Assembly: GCA_963702535.1 (NCBI GenBank) | Contig: CAVPDG010000024.1 | Coordinates: forward strand, 372,001-436,000 | DNA length: 64,000 nt | From: CAVPDG01 sp963702535 | GTDB lineage: Bacteria > Chloroflexota > Anaerolineae > Anaerolineales > UBA4823 | Direction of reading: 5' to 3' | Shown here: positions 1 to 6,918 of the stretch, piece by piece | Numbering within the stretch: the stretch's first letter is position 1 | Layout of the letters: every line of letters starts with the position of its first letter | Notes under the pieces: generated by a model | The model's input: only the letters and a program-made list of their open reading frames with translations | Told to the model about the DNA's origin: nothing | The model's database searches: none | Made by a program: the position numbers and the translations under genes

Positions 1-147
1 AGGGCATGTCCTTGCCGTTGATCAACAAATCTTGAGTAGCGAAGTCTGGCTTCTGTGCCGGTGTCAATGACAGGAGACTACAACCAGCCTGGATCAAGAT
101 CATTCCTAAGATTAAGATTTTAAACACAAGAATTGATATGCTCTCAT
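1..147 (-). CDS. N-terminal part of a lipoprotein, candidate immunity protein to the type 44 tip
   Basis: Reading leftwards from an ATG at 147, which has a strong GGTGGAGGA ribosome binding site, one frame encodes a hydrophobic stretch ending in a lipobox (LILIQAGC) and then a polar mature start (SLLSLTPAQKPDF). The gene runs off the left edge of the window. The ATG and the lipobox are in different frames, so one base is probably missing or extra within the first few codons; no other start fits the ribosome site. It begins about 30 bases after the stop of the toxin-44 tip at 178. This is the position an immunity gene would occupy, and two other tips in this locus are also followed by a lipoprotein gene. 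The immunity role is inferred from position only. Confidence 0.5.
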
Positions 148-177
148 TCCTCCACCTTTCTAACAATCTGGGAGAAA

Positions 178-1075
178 TTATTCTAATGGAGGAGCGCCTT
201 TGAGCCTAATATATTGTTTCATTGCTCTGCTAAATTCTCCTCTCTTCATTGAACCGAAACGGTTACCATAATTATCATAGAGCCATGAACCGTACTTTAT
301 ACCCCAATTATCACGTGGGTCGTCAAAATAACAGGATGGAGGGCCAACTGATTTCCAGTCATTCTTTTTTATCCCGTTATCGTAAATTTGGAAAACACCT
401 GCACCAAATTCTAATAATTTTTCGGGAAATCCTGCAGCTCTACCAATAGCTCCAAAATGTATATTTGCTACTAGCTGGGAATTCATGCCATCAAGGGTAA
501 TACCACCTGCTTTTTTCTCCGCCTGTCTTATATCAACCTTATAATCCCAGACAGCTCCAGTACGGACCATACTCGTCCAGGTTTTCAACGCATCTGCCTT
601 TCTCCATGTATCACCGCTTGTCCAATCATGACGGATAGCCTGAGTGGTAGGCGCATGCACATCCTCATTAATCCGATCTACTAGCCAGCCGGTCGCATCT
701 TGTGAGGTAGGGTTAGGTGCTCGATCGTCCTTGACCGGAGCAACCGTCAGGATGTCCCATACTGCTACACCAATCCTTGCAATCTGTACCGCTAAATTAG
801 GTGGATTAGTAGGTAGATGCCCCGTTGGATCCGAGTAAGATAATGGGTTGTTTAGCGCATAAGCGAACCGATCCCACGCCTGGGAATTGCCCACGCCGGG
901 GATGATGCTGTCGGGTGACAGAAAACGGGATAAAGCAGGATCATACCATCTGGCCCCATAGAAGTAGATGGAGAGCTGGCTCTGCTCACGCTGCCCGGTG
1001 TACCTGTAGGTGGTGGGTGTGCTGCCTGAGGTGAACCTGCTCTCGCCCCACGCCTTGAAACGCAGCTCACTTTCC
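178..1075 (-). CDS. RHS core 3' end fused to a polymorphic toxin type 44 tip (orphan cassette)
   Basis: This is the 3' part of an RHS cassette whose 5' part lies beyond an inserted element (1076-1585). It starts in the conserved core (ELRFKAWGESRF, then YRYTGQREQSQLS and ARWYDPALSRFLSPDS) and runs through the usual DPTGH junction into a specific tip of about 210 residues. The tip has the features of the bacterial toxin 44 family: a WTSMVRTGAVWDYK segment, then NIHFGAIGRAAGF, then a DDPRDNWGIKYGSWLYD segment near the end. The family is known as an RHS or polymorphic toxin C-terminus; its exact activity is not something the sequence shows. The insertion has removed about 28 core codons, including the DHLGST motif, so this cassette cannot now make an intact core. 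Confidence 0.75.
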
Positions 1076-1585
1076 GCCCTCACCCCTGCCCCTCTCCCGA
1101 TCCCGGGAGAGGGGATTTTGCCCCAACCTGGCAGGCTTCCAGGATGCGACTTATCACGCTCTCCAGGTCCGTTTCTATCTCCATGTTACTCACACGCAGC
1201 ACCTGGTAGCCATACTCGGCCAGCCGTTGGCTGCGCTGTTCATCTTCTTCCGCTTGACCAGCATGTACACTGCCATCTACTTCGACCACCAACCGAGGCG
1301 TTGCACAATAGAAGTCTGCGATGTAAGGGCCGACAGGATGCTGCCGGCGGAATTTGAAGCCGCCCAGCCGCCGGCTGCGCAGCCGGTCCCACACGACCTT
1401 TTCGGAGGGTGTCATCTGCTGTCGCAGCTCTTTGGCGCGCTGCCGGGTTTTATTGAAGCTCTGGTTTCCTGGCATAATCCAGCTCCGTGCCTCAATTATC
1501 GCGCCGATTTGTGAAAGTTGAGCCTAGTAGATGCATTCCTCCCTCTCCCCGATTTTGGGAGAGGGAGGGCAGGGTGGGTGAGGGC
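1076..1585. mobile_element. 510-bp terminal-inverted-repeat element carrying a DUF559 gene, inserted in an RHS core
   Basis: Both ends carry GCCCTCACCC (1076-1085) or its complement (1576-1585), followed inward by a GC-only palindrome. The left palindrome is CCCCTCTCCC (1089-1098) pairing with GGGAGAGGGG (1105-1114). The right one is TCCCTCTCCC (1540-1549) pairing with GGGAGAGGGA (1557-1566). The inside holds one gene, a DUF559-family nuclease. The element interrupts an RHS core: reading leftwards the core reaches RVAMRVVDG at 1586 and resumes with ELRFKAWG at about 1070. About 84 bp of core are absent compared with the other copies, so insertion came with a deletion, or recombination followed. 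No transposase is present and no target duplication is evident. Confidence 0.7.
1080..1475 (-). CDS. DUF559 domain endonuclease-like protein
   Basis: A protein of 131 residues with the full DUF559 signature of the restriction-endonuclease (Vsr-like) fold. A helical start contains MTPSEKVVWDRLRSRR, then come FKFRRQHPVGPYIADFYC and LVVEVDGSVHAG. D54 with E65 and D67 are the likely metal-binding residues of the PD-(D/E)xK core, and QVLRVSN forms the last strand. The C-terminal dozen residues (KSPLPGSGEGQG) are simply the translation of the left terminal repeat of the element that carries the gene. DUF559 proteins are widely predicted to be nucleases but few have an assigned role. Here the gene is the only cargo of a small repeat-bounded element, which suggests a part in its movement or upkeep. 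That is inference. Confidence 0.8.
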   Translation of the reverse strand: MPGNQSFNKTRQRAKELRQQMTPSEKVVWDRLRSRRLGGFKFRRQHPVGPYIADFYCATPRLVVEVDGSVHAGQAEEDEQRSQRLAEYGYQVLRVSNMEIETDLESVISRILEACQVGAKSPLPGSGEGQG

Positions 1586-1972
1586 AATCCCGTCCACCAC
1601 ACGCATGGCGACGCGGCTAGAACCAGCGTAGAAATACCTACGCAGGGTGGTTATGAGGGCTTGTGTCTCATACTCGGTGTGGTTGCCGATGTAGTAGGTG
1701 GTGGTATTCGCTGGGCTACCGATCAAGGTAGATTTCATGCGCTGACCATCGCCGTCGTAAAAGAACGACATGAGGAGTGAGCCGTTCTGCTTCACTTCGA
1801 TCAAGCGTGTCCTGATGGCGTAGCCAGAAGGGCGATTCTCGGCGTCGTGGGTGTAGACGTGCGCCTGGCCTTCTTTCAGCCAGTAGCTGCGGTTGCCGTT
1901 CTGGTCGTATCCGTAGGCGTTGCCGCCGCTGCCTCGTACCATGCGCAAAGCTCCGTTGAGGTCGAGATCCTC
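1586..1972 (-). pseudogene. RHS core fragment, 5' side of the interrupted cassette
   Basis: This stretch reads as RHS core in one frame: GYDQNGNRSY, then a stretch like YDAENR, then LLMSFFYDGDGQRMK, YYIGNHTEYET and RRYFYAGSSRVAMRVVDG, where the DUF559 element begins. It has no start codon of its own that fits a ribosome site. It is in frame with, and directly downstream of, the stop codon of the small membrane-protein gene ending at 1973. It is the longest of the partial core copies and marks the 5' boundary of the type 44 cassette. A shared core with no promoter or start is what recombination-ready orphan tips look like in known RHS loci. Confidence 0.75.
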
Positions 1973-2245
1973 CTATCGTGGCCAGCTGCGATAAGCCACA
2001 GTGAACACAATAAGTAGATACAGAATTATGAGAACATTAGCTAAAATTCCAGCAGCTCGATTTAATGTCGGTTTTAAGATCACAATCACGGTGAAAATGA
2101 TTGAAATCACTACCATGGCCGAAATCATCACTTTCTTTGCTAGTATTGACCACATAGCCTGAGATACACCAACAATCCAGATTGGCATCAAAAAGATGCT
2201 TGAGCCCACGAGAACGATGAAAAGACTGGTCAGAAATCCAATCAA
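1973..2245 (-). CDS. Small integral membrane protein (90 aa), possible second immunity gene
   Basis: The protein begins at a TTG codon (2245) preceded by GGAGGTGA at good spacing. It is almost wholly hydrophobic, with about three membrane helices (residues 4-25, 40-57 and 66-85) separated by short basic turns, and ends YRSWPR. It has no recognised domain. It lies in the AT-rich patch between two RHS core copies, downstream of the 116-residue membrane protein, so it probably belongs to the cassette of the hydrophobic tip at 2804-3930. An immunity role would fit its position but is not shown. A longer overlapping frame at 2037-2291 has no membrane pattern and is rejected. Confidence 0.5.
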   Translation of the reverse strand: MIGFLTSLFIVLVGSSIFLMPIWIVGVSQAMWSILAKKVMISAMVVISIIFTVIVILKPTLNRAAGILANVLIILYLLIVFTVAYRSWPR

Positions 2246-2248
2246 GGT

Positions 2249-2389
2249 TCACCTCCGAGCTTCTGGCTTTCTTATCTGCCCATATTTCCATCCTGCATAA
2301 AATCCAATTCCGGTGGCTACTAACGCTTGCCCATAAAGCCTACGTGCATTTTGGGTGGCAAAAAGTGTGCCTACAGTTCGGCCGGGCAT
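2249..2389 (-). CDS. Short ORF of 46 residues, unknown
   Basis: An ATG at 2389 opens a frame that ends at a TGA overlapping the ribosome site of the next gene (2245). The product starts MPGRTVGTLFATQ and has one weak hydrophobic stretch (ALVATGIGFYAG) before a basic end (GQIRKPEARR). It could be a tiny protein, or the 3' remnant of an older tip whose front has been lost; its smooth join with the next gene favours a translated frame. No function can be assigned. Confidence 0.3.
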   Translation of the reverse strand: MPGRTVGTLFATQNARRLYGQALVATGIGFYAGWKYGQIRKPEARR

Positions 2390-2449
2390 AAAATAATCGG
2401 CTTATTTTAAAGTACTCATCGTATTATTTGCGATTATGGTTCTAGAAAC

Positions 2450-2800
2450 TTATAACGGTCTACTTATTTCCGAATTAAAGACATAATAAACATTAATCAG
2501 ACCCAGTAAAATCATTGGCCACATAAGGTAAGCGTACCCTTCTTGTTCTGATAAGTAGTCAAGATTCACCAAGCTGATGATTACTGTAAAAAGGAGGATA
2601 GTCAATTGAAATATGAATGTGGGATAATTTAAAATCCCGTCAGAACGTGAACCTGATAAAAAAATTGCTAAAAGCCTAGGAAATGCAATATTTTCTTTTG
2701 TGTTCTGTCGGGTTGTCGTATGTCTTTTAGTACCAAAGCTCCACCCTAGGGCAAATATAAATAACAATAGGATTTGTCGCAACACAATTTCTAGCCCCAT
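2450..2800 (-). CDS. Membrane protein (116 aa), candidate immunity protein for the hydrophobic RHS tip
   Basis: The ATG at 2800 lies four bases after the tip's stop codon at 2804, so the two are translationally close. The protein has a hydrophobic start (residues 4-20), a polar basic loop (TKRHTTTRQNTKEN), then two further helices (about 62-80 and 90-108). It matches no family I recognise. Base composition is clearly more AT-rich than the RHS core. The tip upstream is itself a Gly/Ala-rich hydrophobic sequence, so an integral membrane partner would make sense if the tip acts in the membrane. The pairing is inferred from order and spacing. Confidence 0.6.
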   Translation of the reverse strand: MGLEIVLRQILLLFIFALGWSFGTKRHTTTRQNTKENIAFPRLLAIFLSGSRSDGILNYPTFIFQLTILLFTVIISLVNLDYLSEQEGYAYLMWPMILLGLINVYYVFNSEISRPL

Positions 2801-2803
2801 TTT

Positions 2804-3930
2804 TTACTCTGCCTGAACTGGACGAAGTCTGGGATGTGGTTTCTGTATACTTCTCCCTAAGTTAGTCGCCGTTGTACCTAATAAGCCTTTTAAGAACGAA
2901 CCTACTCCTTTCTCCGTCAAATACCTAGCAGCATTTGCGACAAATTGCTTGTTGGTTATACTTGGGAACGGACCACCAACCCCTCCGCTTATCATTCCGG
3001 CTGCTGTAGAGCTTAAAATCCTCCTGCGGTAAGAGGCTCACCATTCAATGTATTGGTTACAGCATATGAGGCAGCGCTTGTAACACCGCCAAGGGCTACT
3101 GCTCCTACTAGAGTCGTTCCAACAATCGGCCCCAATGCCCCATTAGCAAATCCATATGCTGAGGAAACCACAAAGTCTGTTGTCTTGAAATCGCTGCCAG
3201 TGATTGTGTTAGCTATGAGTTGCCCTCCTGCACAGGCTGCCAGTCCAACACCAGCAAAGAGCTGGACACCTGCTACAGCTCCAATTCCGGTAGAAATTAG
3301 CGCACCTGATGCTGCGCCGACTGCAGCAACTGTCAATGCTTGAGAGATATTAAAATCTTGGTGAGAACTCATAATATTCAGAGCATATAATCCAACACCA
3401 ATAGTAGCACCGATTATTGCGCCAGCTGCCACATTTACAAAATGTCCATCAGGATCATTGTAAGTAAGGGGATTATTGTTTACATACGCATAACGATCCC
3501 ACGCCTGGACCCCTTGACTCTGTAGCGGCACGATGCTGTCGGGCGACAGAAAACGGGATAAAGCGGGATCATACCAGCGTGCCCCATAGAAGTAGATGGA
3601 GAGCTGGCTCTGCTCCCTCTGCCCGGTATAGCGGTAAGTGGTAGGCGTGCTGCCGTAGGTAAACCTGCTCTCGCCCCAGGCTTTGAAACGCAATTCGGCG
3701 GTCTTGGTTCCATTCGCATCGGCGGTGATGGCGGTGGAGCCGAGATGATCGTTGAGCAGCCAGCAGGTGGGGTTGGTAGCGCCGTCCACGAGGCGCATGG
3801 CGACACGGGTAGAGCCAGCGTAGAAATAACGGTGTAGGATGGTGATGTGGGCTTGCGTCTCAACCTCGGTGTGGTTGCCGATGAAGCAGGTATTGGTGTT
3901 GGCCGCCTGGGGATGCCCAATGAATCTCTC
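2804..3930 (-). CDS. RHS core 3' end with a hydrophobic Gly/Ala-rich tip (orphan cassette)
   Basis: The copy begins at about 3930 inside the core (IGNHTEVETQ, RRYFYAGSTRVAMR-type sequence, WLLNDHLGSTAITADANG) and carries on through SRFLSPDS and NPLTYNDPDGH. It has no start codon or promoter of its own. The tip is a run of Ala/Gly-rich hydrophobic segments (AAGAIIGATIGVGLYAL, AAVGAASGALISTGIG, LVGAVALGGVTSAASYAV). The frame stops at 3013 but continues at once in another frame (MISGGVGGPFPSIT... to RPVQAE, stop at 2804), so an indel is likely near 3000-3015. The tip resembles the membrane-like region that often precedes toxin domains. No soluble toxin domain follows it, so it may be truncated or membrane-active. 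Confidence 0.7.
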
Positions 3931-3947
3931 AAGAATTCTCGCTCAGC

Positions 3948-5313
3948 TCAATCGCCTTCACCAACAAGCCAACCTACCGGAAATCGATTTTCACCCAATG
4001 ATACCGCAAGTTTCTCTTCCAGGTCGACCAATACACTCTGATAACTCCCGTCTTCTTGCCTGTTCGCTTTCGTTACCAGGTATTGCCCATCCGGAGACCA
4101 AATTGGCGACAAACGGAAGTAGTTTCCTGGCGTGCCCAACTCCATTAACCCCGCAGAGATGCAAGTATCGGTAACATTTCCTGTTTCAGTATCGAGGAGA
4201 GCCAAAGTCCCCGGAAACGATGTGTCTTTATCCTCTACCAGCCAAAAGGCGAGGTACCGCCCGTCCGGCGACCAGCTGTACAAATCCGAGAAAAACTGCT
4301 GCCTGGCAGATGTGGATGCGGAATCGGAATTCAGATGGGTTAGCTGTGTCACCACACCGTCCCGTGTCATGGCATAGAATTCTCCATCGCCCCAGTCATC
4401 GTTGATCACGAACCTCGATCCGTCTGGTGCCCACATCGGTGTGGACGCGAAATGGCCGGTCACAATCTCAGCCAGCTTGATTTGATTTTCCAGGTCCCAT
4501 AAGACATAACCATGCCCGCTCTTTCCCGAATAATCTTTCTCGATTCTGCCTGGATAAACCACTCTCGTCACAGAAGGGTCATATTTGGTTGTGCTGGCCC
4601 CTTCCCAATACATCCGTGCATTTGCACGATCGATATTCGGATACTGCTCGGAAATGAATTGTTCTCGCTCAGCGGTAAACGGATTATAGATCATTTGATC
4701 AATAGGATATCTGACCTGGTCTTCCCCCCAAGGTTGAAAGAGATTGAGGGCAATCTGCTTATTATTCAGCCAATGATCGAGCCCGTACGGATATTCACCT
4801 GGGAGAAGGGTCTTGAGAAGCTGTCCGTTTGCGGAATAGAATTTGACTTTTTGGGCGGCTGCATCGAGAAGCGCATATGTCTGTCCGTCCGGAGATGTCA
4901 CTACATTCATCACCTTCTCCGGATTCAAGGGCTTTGACTGGTGAGAATTCAGATCATAAATGGAAGCTAAATCATAGCTCAGTTGTTCACCACCTCTCTC
5001 TAAGAAGATAATTCTTCCATCATACGTTTTTATGTCCGGCAACGCGGGGAGTATGGTGAAGCATGTTGGTTGCGTAGTTCGAACCAGTTCCGGTGTCAGC
5101 AGAGGCGTATCCGTTATTGTCAGGCTGGGTGTAGCTACAGGGGGAAATGTAGGCGATTTTAATATACGTAGGAGAAACCACTGGCGTAGCTGTATCGATA
5201 CCAGCAGTAGCAGATTCCTTCACCTTGGTATTGTGTATAGATTTGGTGGATGCATAACATCCCTGGATGATTAACGACAAAATCAGCCAAACTGCAAGCA
5301 TGCGAGCTTTCAT
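3948..5313 (-). CDS. Lipoprotein with a TolB/PD40-type beta-propeller, candidate immunity protein
   Basis: The start (MKARMLAVWLILSLIIQGC) is a clear lipoprotein signal with its cysteine at residue 19. A Ser/Thr-rich linker follows, then one frame shift at about 5040. The rest (from DIKTYDGRIIFLERGG) contains repeated PD40-like strands: VVTSPDGQTYALL, MWAPDGSRFVI, SWSPDGRYLAFW and IWSPDGQYLV. Such repeats form propellers in TolB-like proteins and serve in binding. The gene starts about 50 bases after the stop of the RHS tip at 5362 and ends 18 bases before the next core copy, so it sits where a cassette's immunity gene would be. Protection by this protein is inferred from position. An ordinary surface lipoprotein carried along in the cassette is the alternative. 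Confidence 0.7.
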
Positions 5314-5361
5314 CCTTCACCTCGGGGATGCACATCGATCGCCCTCTTATCCCTATAAATG

Positions 5362-6360
5362 TCATGGAAATGTGAATAGAACCCTGCCATTAGCGTCCTT
5401 CACTCTCCAAGGGCTTCCTGATCTGTTTTCATCATTCGCCCAATGGTACGGCACAGTTTGAGGGTCCCCAGTTTGATAATCAGACCTGTGACTAACAATA
5501 TCGTTACCGACATCAGCAGCTGCATCTGCCAAAGATACATCGCTATATTCAGGAAGAAGAATCGGTTGATCAGAGAGCGTATCAAATCTCGTAACCAATT
5601 TGCTGGTGTCTCCGTACAGGCCATAGCCTTGATACGCTGCCATAAAGTTTAACATCCCATTTCTGCATAAATCACCTGTACAGTAGGGTTTCGCCCCAAA
5701 ATCGTCAGGGGTGGGGAGGAACAATCTGTATCCAGATACAGCTTTTATCCAAGGCAAAGTAGGTCCCTGTCCACCTGCCTCGTGTAGCACAAATATTCCG
5801 AAAAATTGTTCAACGGTCAAAGTTCCTGACTCGTTATTATTCCACCACCCCGGGTTATTTCTGGCTTTTCGATACAATTCGTACGCCCTCCTCCCGCCTT
5901 TTGTAAGATTATCTTTATCTATCTTGTAGGATACTTTCTTTAGCTTTTTCGTACCAGGGTGCTCACAGGTGGGGTTTGGGTCTTCTGGATCGGAACATAC
6001 ATGCCCGGTGGGATCGATGTAGCGAAGAGGGTTGTTACGAACGTAAGCAAAACGATCCCAATCAAGCGAATTTTGAAGATCAGGGATTACACTATCAGGC
6101 GACAGGAATCGGGATAAATTGGGATCATACCACCTAGCCCCGTAGTAGTAGATGGAGAGCTGGCTCTGCTCGCGCTGCCCGGTGTAGCGGTAGGTAGTGG
6201 GGGTGCTGCCAAAGGTGTACCTGCTTTCACCCCAGGCTTTAAACGCAATTCGGCGGTCTTGGTTCCATTGGCATCGGCGGTGATGGCGGTGGAGCCGAGG
6301 TGGTCGTTCAAGAGCCAGTAGGTGGGGTTGGTCGCCCCGTCAACCACGCGCATGGCGAGA
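5362..6360 (-). CDS. RHS core 3' end with an unrecognised soluble tip (orphan cassette)
   Basis: Core sequence starts abruptly at about 6360 (AMRVVDGATNPTYWLLND), runs through DHLGSTAITADANG, shifts frame at about 6240, and continues through QLSIYYYGARWYDPNLSR to NPLRYIDPTGH. At 6240 one G is missing compared with the three other core copies. The tip of about 225 residues starts at VCSDPEDPNPTCEHPG. It has a WWNNNESGTLTVEQFFGIFVLHE segment, two close cysteines (PYCTGDLCRNGM) and a polar end (VKDANGRVLFTFP). I do not recognise it. It has no long hydrophobic stretch, and its cysteines would suit a protein acting outside the cytoplasm. It is followed by a lipoprotein gene at 5313. Confidence 0.65.
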
Positions 6361-6386
6361 TGGTGGCTCCTTTGTCAAGTCTTATG

Positions 6387-6883
6387 TCATTTGGGCTTCA
6401 GCTCCACATCAATATAGGCAGCAGTCGCTTCTGGCGTAATCTGACCATCTTTATAAATATGTCCTACCAGATAGATACGTACTGTAACGGGCCGGTTTTC
6501 CTCCGGCAAGAGAGGAAAAACTTGAGCTGCACCGTTTTCAAATGGGTCATTGCCTCCTGGAGATAATACGATAGTTCCCTCCTGATAACGAGCAAAATTG
6601 GGGATTTCTACCCACTCACCGTGATCATGAATGAATAACCGCGCACCAAAATCAGATGAAAAAGCCACCTGTTCGTTGGAGATTACTTAACGACTATACC
6701 TACATCGTTTCCAATCTTTAAAGTGTTCCAGCCATCAGGCACAGACAATTCAATTTTTGAATTCATCTCTTCAACAGGAATACCAATATCCGGACCAGCA
6801 GGTTGAACCGTTTTGCTTTTGCAAGCTGTTAAAATCAACAGTAAAAAAGTGAGAGCGAGTCCTAGGGTGTAGCGACGCTTCAT
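6387..6883 (-). CDS. Small lipoprotein, candidate immunity protein for the main RHS tip
   Basis: The protein starts MKRRYTLGLALTFLLLILTAC, a textbook lipoprotein signal with the lipobox cysteine at residue 21. The mature part (VPDGWNTLKIGNDVGIVV) runs into a stop at 6683. Homology-like continuity resumes at once in another frame (VISNEQVAFSSDFGARLFIHD to the stop at 6387), so a single-base error near 6680 has split a gene of about 165 codons. The second half is beta-rich and ends AAYIDVELKPK. It starts 36 bases after the stop of the main rhs gene and ends just before the next core copy, so it belongs to that cassette. Function as an immunity protein is inferred. Confidence 0.6.
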
Positions 6884-6918
6884 GGATCATATCCCTTTCT
6901 TTTATCAGAAGATGGCCT

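Noticed and set aside
2037..2291. Longer alternative frame overlapping the 90-residue membrane protein
   Set aside because: It shows no hydrophobic pattern or known motif, while the overlapping frame has a good ribosome site and three membrane helices.
5071..5100. GTTCGAACC-like sequence suggesting a tRNA T-arm
   Set aside because: No matching acceptor, D or anticodon arms are found around it, and it lies inside the lipoprotein gene.
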